Assembly (NCBI GenBank): GCA_017744365.1
Contig: JAGIBL010000002.1
Location: forward strand, 62,001 to 126,000
Length of the DNA stretch: 64,000 nt
Direction: 5' to 3'
Origin: Nocardioidaceae bacterium
GTDB taxonomy: Bacteria; Actinomycetota; Actinomycetes; Propionibacteriales; Nocardioidaceae
A program made the position numbers and the translations under genes. How positions within the stretch are numbered: position 1 is the stretch's first letter; each line of letters starts with the position of its first letter. Positions 8,404-17,101 of the stretch are shown here, in pieces. The notes under the pieces are model-generated. The model did no database searches, was not told where the DNA came from, and saw only the letters and a program-made list of their open reading frames with translations.

Positions 8404-9474
8404 TCAGCTCCCGTTCTTCAGCAGGGACTTGACGTCCTCGCCGCCCTGCAGCGTGATCTTGTCCGCGCCGAGGTCGGCCAGCGCCGTGTCCAGGCGCGCC
8501 TTCTCCTCCGCGCTCACGCTCGCGGCCAGCCCGCCCATGAGGTAGCTGCCGTCCTTGATCGGGACCAGGTACTCGCCGCCCTGGAAGGTGCCGTCGGCGA
8601 CCAGCTTGAGCGCGTTGGTGATCGAGGCAGCCAGCCCGGGGCTGATCGAGCCGAGCACGATCTTGCTCTCCGGCGATCCCGGCGCGGGTGCGGCGTTGGA
8701 GGTGATGACCTGCCGGCTGCCCGGGTCCTCCTCGGCGGCGTCGCGGATGCCCGCCTCGGCGCCAGCGGCCATCGACGCGATCACGTCGACGCCGGAGTCG
8801 TAGAGGAAGTCGGCGATCTGCTTGCCACCGGCGGCGTCGTCGTAGCTCTCGGTGTAGGCGTCCTTGACCTGGACCGACGGGTTGACCGAGCGGGCACCCT
8901 GGATCATCCCGGCCAGCACCCGGTCCGAGAGCGCGTACCGAGGACCGCACATGAACGCGACCTTGCCGGTCTTGGTCTTCATCCCGGCCAGGACGCCCAT
9001 CAGGTAGCCGCCCTTGACGTCGTCGGTGAAGAAGGACGCCATGTTCTCCGGGTTCTTGAACGCCGGGTCGCCCAGGATGTTCACGAACTTGACCTTCGGG
9101 GACTCCTCGGCCACCTTCCCGGTCGCCTGCTGGGAGGGCGAGAAGGTCGTCATGATGAGGTCGTAGCCGTTGTTGGCGAACTGCCGGATCGCCTGCTCGG
9201 CCTGGGACGGGTCGGCCACGTAGGCGTCCTTGACCTCGGCGTAGCCGTAGGTCTTCTTGCCCTCGTTGAGCGCGCTGATCATCAGGTCGATCGGGCCACC
9301 GTCGCCCGGCTTCTGGTTGACGATGAGGACCGCCTTGAGGCCGTCCTTCTTGGCACCGGACTTCTCCGAGTCGCCGGAGCCTCCGCACGCACTGAGCGTC
9401 AGGACGCCCGCTGCGACCAGCGCGACGAGGCCGCGCAGCCTTCGGTTGGAACCACGGAACGGACCTACTCGCAT
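8404..9474 (-). CDS. BMP-family ABC transporter substrate-binding lipoprotein
   Basis: Extracellular solute-binding lipoprotein of the BMP/PnrA family, which bind purine nucleosides and related heterocycles. A signal peptide with lipobox LTLSAC is at residues 22-27 of the MRVGPFRGS start, followed by a Gly/Ser/Lys linker. Blocks such as KAVLIVNQKPGDGGPIDLMI, DLIMTTFSPSQQATG and GVDVIASMAAGAEAG fit the periplasmic fold. The ATG at 9472-9474 was chosen because it begins the signal peptide; the frame is open far upstream only because of high GC. It is the fourth component downstream of the ATPase and two permeases of the operon from 13,134. Confidence 0.9.
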   Translation of the reverse strand: MRVGPFRGSNRRLRGLVALVAAGVLTLSACGGSGDSEKSGAKKDGLKAVLIVNQKPGDGGPIDLMISALNEGKKTYGYAEVKDAYVADPSQAEQAIRQFANNGYDLIMTTFSPSQQATGKVAEESPKVKFVNILGDPAFKNPENMASFFTDDVKGGYLMGVLAGMKTKTGKVAFMCGPRYALSDRVLAGMIQGARSVNPSVQVKDAYTESYDDAAGGKQIADFLYDSGVDVIASMAAGAEAGIRDAAEEDPGSRQVITSNAAPAPGSPESKIVLGSISPGLAASITNALKLVADGTFQGGEYLVPIKDGSYLMGGLAASVSAEEKARLDTALADLGADKITLQGGEDVKSLLKNGS

Positions 9475-9521
9475 GGTGAGTCTCACTTTCAGGGGTGGGT
9501 GTGCGGTGACGGGGACACTGC

Positions 9522-10538
9522 TCACTCCGCGCTCGGCGCGGTGACGCCGGGCGCGACGTGCGAGGGCGGTCGCTGGTCTTCGGGTCGGGTGGCTCGAAGG
9601 GCGAACGAGCGGCGCCGTTGTCGGGCGCGCCGCACCAGGGCGATCAGGACGATGGCGGCAATCGCCATCGCGTACGGCACCATCTGGACGAACTGGGGTG
9701 GCACCGAGGAGGTGACCAGCACGACGGCGACCGCACGCGCCGCCGCGAACACGAGGACCGCGGCCAGGACCAGCACCGGGACGGCTGCCCCGGCGACGCT
9801 CGCGGACAGCGCGATGAAGCCCTGCCCCGCGGTCATCCCCTCCTGGAACAGGCGCAGGTAGCCGATCGAGACCTGGGCGCCGCCGACCGCGGCCAGCACG
9901 CCGCTCAGCACGAAGACCAGGTAGCGGGTCCGCTCGACCCGCACGCCCGCGGAGGCGGCTGCCTCGGGCGACTCGCCGATGCAGCGCACGCCCAGCCCGA
10001 ACGAGGTGCGCCGCAGCACGTAGGCGACCACGGCCACGCAGGCCAGCGAGACGTAGGCGAGCACCGAGTGCCCGTTGACGATGCCGCCGAGCACGGGGAT
10101 GTCGCGCACCACCGGCAGGTCGACCTTCGGCAGGGTGTGGATCTTCGGCGAGATCAGCGCCTTCTCCCGGTCGAAGACCACGAGCAGCAGGTACGCCGCC
10201 AGGCCGGAGCACGCGGTGCTGATGCCGAGGCCGACGACCACCTCGTCGCCGCCGAGCGCGAAGACGCAGAAGGCCATCACCAGTCCGAGCAGCGCGCCCG
10301 CGACGATCGCGGCGAGCAGGCCGAGCCAGGGGCTGCCGGTGTAGTAGGTCGCCGCCGCGGCGAAGAAGGCGCCCGCGGTCATGAACCCCTCGATGCCGAC
10401 GTTGAAGACGCCGACCCGCTGCGAGACCAGCGCCCCCAGCGCCGCGAAGAGCAGCGGGGCGGCGAAGCTCATCGTCGACTGGGCGAACTCCGCCGAGGAG
10501 GTCACCTGCACGACCAGGGCGCTCACCGGGCCACTCAT
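9522..10538 (-). CDS. ABC transporter permease, nucleoside (BMP) type, second subunit
   Basis: Polytopic inner-membrane permease of 338 residues in the branched-chain/ribose (BPD_transp_2) superfamily. Repeated hydrophobic stretches and the conserved block GVFNVGIEGFMTAGAFFAA followed by LGGDEVVVGLGISTACSGL identify the PnrD/NupQ-type subunit. The start ATG (10536-10538) overlaps the preceding permease stop by four bases. A basic tail (ARQRRRSFALRATRPED) faces the cytosol. It forms the import channel with the product of 10535-11638. Confidence 0.9.
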   Translation of the reverse strand: MSGPVSALVVQVTSSAEFAQSTMSFAAPLLFAALGALVSQRVGVFNVGIEGFMTAGAFFAAAATYYTGSPWLGLLAAIVAGALLGLVMAFCVFALGGDEVVVGLGISTACSGLAAYLLLVVFDREKALISPKIHTLPKVDLPVVRDIPVLGGIVNGHSVLAYVSLACVAVVAYVLRRTSFGLGVRCIGESPEAAASAGVRVERTRYLVFVLSGVLAAVGGAQVSIGYLRLFQEGMTAGQGFIALSASVAGAAVPVLVLAAVLVFAAARAVAVVLVTSSVPPQFVQMVPYAMAIAAIVLIALVRRARQRRRSFALRATRPEDQRPPSHVAPGVTAPSAE

Positions 10539-11638
10539 CGAGCACCCTCCGCGGCCACCGGCGCACGCCGTACGACGAGAGCGACCCGGCGCAGCCAGCC
10601 CCGCCACGGCCACGTGGTCGCCACCGCGAGCAGCACGACCAGCCCGGTCAGGATCTCGGCGATGCTGCGCGGCACCTCGGAGAAGAGCTGCAGCTGCAGG
10701 GCCCCGTTCTGCAGGGCCCCGAGGAACAGGCACGCGGGGATCAGGCCGAGCGGGCGGTTGCGCGCCAAGAAGCTGGCCGCGATCCCGGCGAACGCGGCGT
10801 CGTAGGCCAGCCGGCTCATGTAGCGGTGCTGGACGCCGAGCACCTCCTGCACCCCGCCGAGCCCGGCGATCGCGCCGGAGACGACCATCGCGATGATGAC
10901 CACCTTGGTCACCGAGAGGCCGCCGTACTCGGCGAAGCGCCGGTTGGTGCCGACCATCTCCATCTCGTAGCCGAGCGCGGTGAACCGCAGGAAGCAGGCG
11001 TAGGCGACGACGAGCACCAGGCCGAGGATCAGCGCCCAGGACAGCGACGAGGGCGGCAGCAGCCGGGTCAGCTCGGCGGACCCGGCGACGGGCTTGGTCG
11101 CGGTGGTCTCGCCGGCGGTGGCGCGGAACGGGTACTGCACCAGGTAGTCCAGGCCGCGCAGCACGATGAACGAGAGCATCAGCGTGGAGATGACCTCGTT
11201 GACGCCGTACCGGGCCAGCAGCAGCGCCGGGCCCAGCGCGGTCAGGGCGCCGACGAGCATCCCGGCGGCGAAGGCGAGCGCGATGATCGCCCAGCCGGGC
11301 AGGTCGGTGAGGGTGAAGCCGATCCACGCCCCGGCGAACGAGCCGACCGCGAACTGGCCCTGCCCGCCGAGGTTGAAGACCCCGACCCGGAAGGCGATGG
11401 TGAAGCCGAGGCTGGTGAACAGCAGCGTGGTGGTGATCCGCAGCGTCTCGGCGACCGCGGCCCGGCCGCCGAAGGCCCCGTCCCACATCACCTGGAACGC
11501 GTCGGTGGCGCTGTAGCCCGAAGCCTGGATGAGCACCCCGCTGAGCAGGATCGCCACCGCCACCGCGATCAGCGACCGGCCCAGGTCGCGGGCGGCCGAT
11601 CCGGTCAGCGCGCTCCTGGCCGTGGATGCCGCGCTCAT
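10535..11638 (-). CDS. ABC transporter permease, nucleoside (BMP) type, first subunit
   Basis: Inner-membrane permease of 367 residues, partner of the downstream subunit. It carries the family blocks TSLGFTIAFRVGVFNLGGQ and YGVNEVISTLMLSFIVLRG, with multiple hydrophobic helices throughout. The start overlaps the ATPase stop by four bases (ATGA at 11635-11638), and its own stop overlaps the second permease start in the same way, so the ATPase and both permeases should be made in balanced amounts. Confidence 0.9.
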   Translation of the reverse strand: MSAASTARSALTGSAARDLGRSLIAVAVAILLSGVLIQASGYSATDAFQVMWDGAFGGRAAVAETLRITTTLLFTSLGFTIAFRVGVFNLGGQGQFAVGSFAGAWIGFTLTDLPGWAIIALAFAAGMLVGALTALGPALLLARYGVNEVISTLMLSFIVLRGLDYLVQYPFRATAGETTATKPVAGSAELTRLLPPSSLSWALILGLVLVVAYACFLRFTALGYEMEMVGTNRRFAEYGGLSVTKVVIIAMVVSGAIAGLGGVQEVLGVQHRYMSRLAYDAAFAGIAASFLARNRPLGLIPACLFLGALQNGALQLQLFSEVPRSIAEILTGLVVLLAVATTWPWRGWLRRVALVVRRAPVAAEGAR

Positions 11639-13134
11639 GCCGCCCCCGTCATCATCGCGCCGAGCCGCTCCACGGTGGCCTCCTCGGCGGGCACCGTCCC
11701 GGCCACCCGGCCGCGGTAGAGCACGACGATCGTGTCGGCGATCTCGAGGAGCTCGTCGAGGTCGGAGGAGACGACGAGGATCCCGGCGCCGCGCTCCTTG
11801 AGGGAGGCGAGCTGGCCGTAGAGGAACTCCGCGGCCTGGACGTCTAGCCCCCAGGTGGGCTCCTCGGCGATCACCACACCCGGCTGGTCGAGGAGCTCGC
11901 GGGCGGCGATGACCCGCTGCTGGTTGCCGCCCGAGAGCGCGCCGGCCGGGACCGCCGCGCTGGGCACCCGGATCGAGTACTCCTCGACCAGCTCCTGCAC
12001 CCGCCGCTGCATCGCACCGCGGCGCAGGAAGAGGCCACGTCGGTACTCGGGGTCGCGGTAGAGCCGGAGCGCGATGTTGTCGAAGACCGAGCGCTCCCGG
12101 TTGATGCCCTCGTGCAGCCGGTCCGCCGGCATGTGCGCGACCCCGCCGGCCCGGTGCCCGGCGACGTCGAGGTGGGTCACCTCGACCCCGTTCGCGCGCA
12201 CCGACCCGGCCCGCACGGGCGCCAGCCCGGTGAGCGCGCGGACCAGCTCGGTCTGCCCGTTGCCGGCGATCGCGGCGATGCCGACGACCTCGCCGCTGCG
12301 CACGGTCAGCGCGACGTCGTCCAGGGCGGTGCCGGACTCGGGCGCGTCGACGACCAGGCCGTCGACCTCGAGCGCGGCCGAGCCTCGCCGGGACGGCACC
12401 GAGGACCCGTGCCGGTGGGAGACGAAGTCGCCGACCATGTGCCGCACCAGGTCGGCCTCGTCGGTCTGGTCGGCGGCGGCCCGGTGCACGACCCGGCCGC
12501 GCCGCATCACGGTCACCTCGTCGGCGATCGCCATCACCTCCGGCAGCTTGTGCGAGATGAACAGGACCGCCTTGCCGTCGCGCCGGAACTCGTCGATCCG
12601 CGCGAGCAGCTCCTGGGTCTCGTGGTGGGAGAGCACCGAGGTGGGCTCGTCGAAGATGAGGATCCCGGCCTCGTTGAAGAAGGCGCGCAGGATCTCCACC
12701 CGCTGCTGGATCGAGACCGGCAGGTTGCCGACCACGGCGTCCGGGTCGACCGGCATCCGGTAGCGCTCGGAGATCGCGCGCACCCGGCGGCGGGCCTCGT
12801 CGAAGTCCAGCCGCCAGGAGGGCTCGCCGAGCAGCATGTTCTCGGTCACCGTCATGCTCGCGGCGAGCGAGAAGTGCTGGTGCACCATGCCGACGCCGTG
12901 GCTGCGCGCGGTGCGCGGCGGCTGGCCGGTGATGGCCACGTCGTCCACCAGGACCTCGCCGGCGTCGGGCCGGTGCAGCCCGTAGGCGATCTTCATGAGG
13001 GTCGACTTGCCGGCGCCGTTCTCGCCGACCAGGGCGTGCACGCTGCCGCCGCGCACCTCCAGCGAGACGTCGTCGTTCGCCAGGACCGACCCGAACCGCT
13101 TCGTGATGCCGGACAGGGACAGCGTGGATGCCAC
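11635..13134 (-). CDS. Dual-domain ABC transporter ATP-binding protein, nucleoside/sugar type
   Basis: ATPase of 499 residues with two fused nucleotide-binding domains. The first has Walker A GENGAGKST (residues 38-46) and FDEPTSVLSHHE; the second has a degenerate Walker A (IAGNGQTEL), the signature LSGGNQQ, and EEPTWGLD, as is usual in RbsA/NupO-type ATPases. The GTG start is preceded by GAAGGAG at ideal spacing. It is the first gene of the transporter operon, which runs through two permeases, binding protein, CapA paralogue 1, amidase and oxidoreductase. A sigma70-like promoter with inverted repeats lies just upstream. Confidence 0.93.
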   Translation of the reverse strand: MASTLSLSGITKRFGSVLANDDVSLEVRGGSVHALVGENGAGKSTLMKIAYGLHRPDAGEVLVDDVAITGQPPRTARSHGVGMVHQHFSLAASMTVTENMLLGEPSWRLDFDEARRRVRAISERYRMPVDPDAVVGNLPVSIQQRVEILRAFFNEAGILIFDEPTSVLSHHETQELLARIDEFRRDGKAVLFISHKLPEVMAIADEVTVMRRGRVVHRAAADQTDEADLVRHMVGDFVSHRHGSSVPSRRGSAALEVDGLVVDAPESGTALDDVALTVRSGEVVGIAAIAGNGQTELVRALTGLAPVRAGSVRANGVEVTHLDVAGHRAGGVAHMPADRLHEGINRERSVFDNIALRLYRDPEYRRGLFLRRGAMQRRVQELVEEYSIRVPSAAVPAGALSGGNQQRVIAARELLDQPGVVIAEEPTWGLDVQAAEFLYGQLASLKERGAGILVVSSDLDELLEIADTIVVLYRGRVAGTVPAEEATVERLGAMMTGAA

Positions 13135-13149
13135 CGCGGCTCCTTCAGT

Positions 13150-13196
13150 ATGACGAGATCGTCATCACTTTAGGAACGTGATCGTCTTCACGTCAA
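13150..13196 (-). promoter_or_regulatory. Promoter and operators of the BMP-transporter operon
   Basis: On the minus strand, TTGACG (13191-13196) and TAAAGT (13167-13172) are separated by 18 bases, a good sigma70-type pair. Two inverted repeats overlap it: ACGTGA-N6-TCACGT (13176-13193) between the boxes, and ATGACGA-GA-TCGTCAT (13150-13165), a perfect 7-base palindrome over the expected transcription start. Both would block polymerase if bound. Confidence 0.6.
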
Positions 13197-13263
13197 TGAA
13201 GTCAGTGACATTTAATTGATGAAACCGGGTAGTGCTGTGCCGCAGATCGGGAGAAGGAGCGGC

Positions 13264-13869
13264 TCAGTAGCAGCCGGCGGTGGTCGGCGGCGTCGAGCAG
13301 CCGAGCAGCTCGGCGACGCGCGAGGAAGGGTTGTTGACGGCGTGCGGGATCGTCGAGTCGAACGTGATCGAGTCCCCGGTGGCGAGCCGGAAGGTCTGAC
13401 CGCCGACGACGACCTCGAGCGTGCCCTTGATGACCAGGAACACCTCTTCGCCCTGGTGCGACATCGGCGAGTCGGTGCTGTCGTAGCCGGCCGGGATCAC
13501 CGATCGCACCAGCCCGATCTTGCGGTACATGTCCGGGGTCAGGATCTCGTGCTTGACGCCGTCGCTGGTGATGGTGAGCTGACGGCGCTCGTCCTTGCGG
13601 ACCACCATCCGGGCCGGCTCGTACTCCACGCCCTGGAACAGGCCCGAGATCGGCAGGTCGAGCGCACGGGAGAGCCGCAGCAGCGTGTTGAACGACGGGT
13701 TGCCGATGCCGCGCTCCAGCTGGCTGATGAGACCGCCGCTGACGCCGGCGTGCTCGGCCAGCTCCTCGACGGTCATCCGGCCCTCGCGGCTCGCCCGGAT
13801 CACCCGGCCCAGCCGCACCATCCGCTGGGCGTTCTCGTCGGCGGACTCCTGTGCAGGTCCGGTGGCCAT
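13264..13869 (-). CDS. XRE-family regulator with C-terminal cupin, paralogue 1
   Basis: Transcription factor of 201 residues. Residues about 20-75 form the lambda-repressor-like helix-turn-helix (MTVEELAEHAGVSGGLISQLERG); residues about 115-190 form a cupin sensor (SHQGEEVFLVIKG, then STIPHAVNNP). It ends in GCSTPPTTAGCY, a cysteine-bearing tail shared with paralogue 2 at 24463. Such proteins repress catabolic genes until a small ligand binds the cupin. The ATG is preceded by AGGGAG. It lies between the HpcH-aldolase unit (divergent) and the BMP-transporter operon (downstream), and the CTTCAATA boxes at 13,968 and 20,862 are its likely sites. Confidence 0.9.
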   Translation of the reverse strand: MATGPAQESADENAQRMVRLGRVIRASREGRMTVEELAEHAGVSGGLISQLERGIGNPSFNTLLRLSRALDLPISGLFQGVEYEPARMVVRKDERRQLTITSDGVKHEILTPDMYRKIGLVRSVIPAGYDSTDSPMSHQGEEVFLVIKGTLEVVVGGQTFRLATGDSITFDSTIPHAVNNPSSRVAELLGCSTPPTTAGCY

Positions 13870-13967
13870 CCGCTCGCACTCCCTGCTCTGGTCGTCAATG
13901 TCCTGAACGCGGTTTCAAGATAGTGCAGCGACCGCGCCGCACGCCATCCTTCCCGCGACGTGCCGTT

Positions 13968-13996
13968 CTTCAATATATGCGTGCTATCTTCAGTCT
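13968..13996 (+). promoter_or_regulatory. Tandem CTTCA boxes at a leaderless start
   Basis: CTTCAATA (13968-13975) and CTTCAGTC (13988-13995) start exactly 20 bases apart, two helical turns. The ATG of the HpcH-aldolase gene begins nine bases after the second box starts. CTATCT, a possible -10 box, ends seven bases before the ATG and no ribosome site is present, so the transcript may be leaderless. The same layout recurs at 20,862-20,889. Confidence 0.65.
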
Positions 13997-14713
13997 ATGG
14001 CTGACGGATCCCCCACCCTCCACGAGGCCCCGCACGGGCCCGTCGGGGTGCTGACCGCACACCCGGACCGGCTTCTCCTCCAGCAGGCCGCACTCGCCGG
14101 CGTCGGCTTCGTCGTCGTCGACGCCGAGCAGACCGGCCTGCAGCCCGCGGACGTCGCGGCGGTCGTCGGCCAGCTCGCCGGGCTGCCGACGGAGGTGCAC
14201 GTCCGGGTACCCGATCTCGCGCCGGCCACCCTGGTCGCCTTCGCCAACACCGGCGCCGACGAGCTGGTCCTGCCGCAGGTGCGCGACGCCGGCGACGTAC
14301 GACGGGCGCACGAGGCGACCCGGTACGCGCCGGCCGGGACCCGCTCGCGCCAGGTGAGCGCGGCCAGCGACTTCGGCACCGACTTCTCCCGGGAGCCGCG
14401 GCTGAGCGTGCTGGTCGAGAACGGGGACGCCGTGGCCAACGCCGAGAAGCTCGCCGCCCTCGACCTGCTCGCCGGGGCGTGGGTCGGCCCGACCGACCTC
14501 GCCGACGACCTGGCCCGGCAGGGCCGCACCGAGGACGTGCAGGAGCTGGTCGGGCGTGTGGTCGACGTCTTCCGTGCCGCGGGACGCCCGATCGGGCTGC
14601 CGGCCGTGGACGCCACCGGCGTGACGGCCGCCTTCGCGCGCGGCGCCGACCGGGTCGCGGTCTACTTCGAGAAGTCGCTGCGGCTGCTGCTGGACGGGCT
14701 GGTGGCCGCGTGA
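13997..14713 (+). CDS. HpcH/HpaI-family aldolase
   Basis: Class II pyruvate-aldolase fold (HpcH/HpaI, 2-dehydro-3-deoxyglucarate aldolase or citrate lyase beta-like), 238 residues. Landmarks are FVVVDAEQTGLQ near residues 33-44, VLVENGDAVANAEKL, and AWVGPTDLADDL (usual form IGPNDLS). Members split or join 2-oxoacid units with a divalent metal. The start is fixed by the regulatory layout upstream. It overlaps the next gene by four bases (GTGA), opening a plus-strand unit with CapA paralogue 2, an iron alcohol dehydrogenase and an amidohydrolase. Confidence 0.85.
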   Translation: MADGSPTLHEAPHGPVGVLTAHPDRLLLQQAALAGVGFVVVDAEQTGLQPADVAAVVGQLAGLPTEVHVRVPDLAPATLVAFANTGADELVLPQVRDAGDVRRAHEATRYAPAGTRSRQVSAASDFGTDFSREPRLSVLVENGDAVANAEKLAALDLLAGAWVGPTDLADDLARQGRTEDVQELVGRVVDVFRAAGRPIGLPAVDATGVTAAFARGADRVAVYFEKSLRLLLDGLVAA

Positions 14714-15870
14714 GCGCCGTGCGGCTGCTGGCGGTCGGCGACATCCTCGTCGACCGGCCCGCCTCCAGCGACGCGTTCGAGAAGGCCGCTCCCCTGCTGC
14801 GCCAGGCCGATCTCCTCTTCGGCAACTGCGAGGCGGTCTACGCCGACGGGGTGCAGCAGGCGCCGAGCGCGAGCATCCCGGTCATCTGCGAGCCGGAGAA
14901 CGCCAAGGCGCTCGGGCGGGCCGGCTTCGACGTGATGTCGCTGGCCAACAACCACACCGTCGACGGCGGCTACGAGGGGCTGCTGCAGACCCTGGGTCTG
15001 CTGCGCGACCAGCGGATCGCGACCTGCGGCGCCGGTGCCGACGTGGCCGAGGCCCGGACACCGGCCGTGCTGCACCACGACGGGACGGCGGTGGCCTTCC
15101 TCGGCTACTCCTGCGTCTACCCGGCCGGCTACGCCGCCGGCGAGGAGCGGCCCGGCGTCGCGGCCGTGCGCACGCACACCGTCTACGCCCCCTCCGAGCT
15201 CGACGCCTTCCAGTCCGGCGGGGCGCCGTCCTCCTTCACCGTGGTGAACCCGCGGGACCTGCAGCAGGTGCGCGACGACATCGAGGCGGCTCGCGCGCGG
15301 GCGGACGTGGTCGTGGTCAGCGTGCACGCCGGCGACGGCTCGCAGCCGGCCGTCCTGATGGACTACGAGCGCGACTTCGCGCGGGCCTGCATCGACGCCG
15401 GAGCGACGGTCGTGCTCGGCCACCACCACCACATGCTGCGCGGGGCCGAGCTCTACCACGGCGGCGCGATCCTCTACGGGCTCGGCCACTTCGTCTTCGA
15501 CGTGCGGGACTTCGAGTCGCTGGTGCCGGCCCGGGTGCTGGCCGGGATGCGCGAGCACGCCGGCGAGTACGGCTACTGGTACCGCGAGGGCTACCCGCTG
15601 CTGCCGATGCACCCCGAGGCGCGGATGACGGTGGTCGCGGTCTGCGACCTCGACGCCGCGGGCCGCCCGAGCATCGGCGTGGTCCCGTGCGTGCTCACCC
15701 CGGAGGGCCAGCCGGTCCCGCTGCAGGCGGACCAGGAGGAGGGCAGCGTGGTGGTCGACTACCTGCACGGGCTCAACGAGCGCGCGGGCCTCTCCTCCCG
15801 CTGGCAGCTCGGCGACCGCACCGTGGGCGGCTTCCGGGTCCTGGACCTGGTCGAGTCCCCGGCGCACTGA
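14710..15870 (+). CDS. Soluble CapA-family (PgsA-like) protein, paralogue 2
   Basis: Second CapA/poly-gamma-glutamate family protein (386 residues), visibly similar along its whole length to the product at 7227-8396: shared blocks include ADLLFGNCEAVY, GFDVMSLANNHTVDGGYEG, CGAGAD, VVVSVHAGDGSQP, GHHHHMLRG and EGYPLLPMHPEARMT. The canonical HWGxE is again changed, here to HAGDG. No signal peptide or membrane segment is visible. The GTG start overlaps the aldolase stop by four bases. The two paralogues head the enzyme sections of two separate operons in one pathway, so they may act on consecutive or stereoisomeric substrates. Confidence 0.83.
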   Translation: MSAVRLLAVGDILVDRPASSDAFEKAAPLLRQADLLFGNCEAVYADGVQQAPSASIPVICEPENAKALGRAGFDVMSLANNHTVDGGYEGLLQTLGLLRDQRIATCGAGADVAEARTPAVLHHDGTAVAFLGYSCVYPAGYAAGEERPGVAAVRTHTVYAPSELDAFQSGGAPSSFTVVNPRDLQQVRDDIEAARARADVVVVSVHAGDGSQPAVLMDYERDFARACIDAGATVVLGHHHHMLRGAELYHGGAILYGLGHFVFDVRDFESLVPARVLAGMREHAGEYGYWYREGYPLLPMHPEARMTVVAVCDLDAAGRPSIGVVPCVLTPEGQPVPLQADQEEGSVVVDYLHGLNERAGLSSRWQLGDRTVGGFRVLDLVESPAH

Positions 15871-15883
15871 GAGGATCACCCCC

Positions 15884-17101
15884 ATGTCGACGCTAGCGGG
15901 CGCTCGGGCGACGGGAACGACGAGCCGGCAGTTCGACTTCCCGGCTCTCGCGCGGGTCTGGTACGGCCGCGGGAGCCTGGAGCACCTGGCCGAGGAGACC
16001 GAGCGGCTCGGCCGCCGCCGGGTCCTCCTGGTCTCCACCCCGAGCACCGACGCGGCCGTGGTCGCGCGGGTCCGCGACCTGCTCGGCGACCGGCTGGCCG
16101 CGGAGTTCGCCGACGCCCGTGCGCACGTCCCGCTCGCCACCGTCGTCTCCGGTACGGCGGTCGCCCGCGAGGCGGGCGCGGACCTCGTGGTCAGCGTCGG
16201 TGGCGGCAGTGCCGTCGACTGCGGGAAGGCGGTCGCGCTCACCGCGCCCTCCGACCTCGACGCCGCCGCGCTGCTCGGCGCCGCCTCCATCCACGGCGAC
16301 GCGACCAGCGGCTTCTCGCTGCCCGAGCAGGCCTCCGCGGCCCTGCCGCACCTGACCGTGAGCACCACGCTGTCCGCGGCCGAGTTCACCTCCACCTTCA
16401 CGGTCACCGACGAGGAGACCCGCGCGAAGCGGATGGTGCACGGCCGCGAGCTCACCCCGACGACGGCGTTCCTCGACGCCGACATGACCGCCGCGACACC
16501 CTCCTGGCTGTGGGCCTCCAGCGGGATCCGCGCGGTCGACCACTGCGTGGAGTGGTACCTGTCCCGGGCCGCCACCCCGTTCACCGACGCGCTGGTCGTC
16601 CGGGCACTGCGCACGCTGTTCGCCGCGCTGCGCCCGTCCTCCGCCGAGCCGGCCGACCTGGACGCGCGCCAGGAGTGCCAGGTCGCGGCGTGGATGAGCG
16701 TCTACGGCTCGGCCAACGTGCTCGGCGGTCTCTCGCACGCCATCGGCCACCAGCTCGGCAGCCGCACCGCGATCCCGCACGGCTACACCTCGTGCCTGGT
16801 GCTGCCGCACGTGCTGCGCTTCAACGCGGGCGCCGCGACCGAGCGGCTCGCGGAGCTCGCGGCCGTCGTCGGCGCGGCCACCTCCGAGAGGCCCGCGGTG
16901 GCGGCCGAGGAGTTCGTGACCGCGCTGGAGACGCTGATCGACGACCTGGGCCTGCCCCGCCGTCTCGCCGCCGTGAACGTCACCGATCCTGCCGACCTGG
17001 ACGCGATCGCGCGCGCCACCCTGGGCGAGGTCGCCATCGTCAACAACCCGCGCACGGTCACCGAGCACGACGTACGGGAGATCCTTGAGCGGGCCCGCTG
17101 A
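15884..17101 (+). CDS. Iron-containing alcohol dehydrogenase / maleylacetate reductase-like
   Basis: Group III metal-dependent dehydrogenase of 405 residues. The dinucleotide motif GGGSAVDCGKAVAL is at about residues 106-119, and metal ligands are expected in GIRAVDHCVE and GGLSHAIGHQLG...HGYTSC. The N-terminal strand (PALARVWYGRGSLEHLAEE) fits maleylacetate reductases as well as alcohol dehydrogenases. The ATG follows GAGAGG. It probably reduces an oxo or aldehyde intermediate made by the aldolase. It overlaps the next amidohydrolase start by 17 bases. Confidence 0.88.
   Translation: MSTLAGARATGTTSRQFDFPALARVWYGRGSLEHLAEETERLGRRRVLLVSTPSTDAAVVARVRDLLGDRLAAEFADARAHVPLATVVSGTAVAREAGADLVVSVGGGSAVDCGKAVALTAPSDLDAAALLGAASIHGDATSGFSLPEQASAALPHLTVSTTLSAAEFTSTFTVTDEETRAKRMVHGRELTPTTAFLDADMTAATPSWLWASSGIRAVDHCVEWYLSRAATPFTDALVVRALRTLFAALRPSSAEPADLDARQECQVAAWMSVYGSANVLGGLSHAIGHQLGSRTAIPHGYTSCLVLPHVLRFNAGAATERLAELAAVVGAATSERPAVAAEEFVTALETLIDDLGLPRRLAAVNVTDPADLDAIARATLGEVAIVNNPRTVTEHDVREILERAR

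Noticed and set aside
9522-11486. Possible 654-residue fused permease
   Set aside because: The first half is a shadow of the other permease. A proper ATG at 10,538 overlaps the upstream stop and gives a normal-length subunit.
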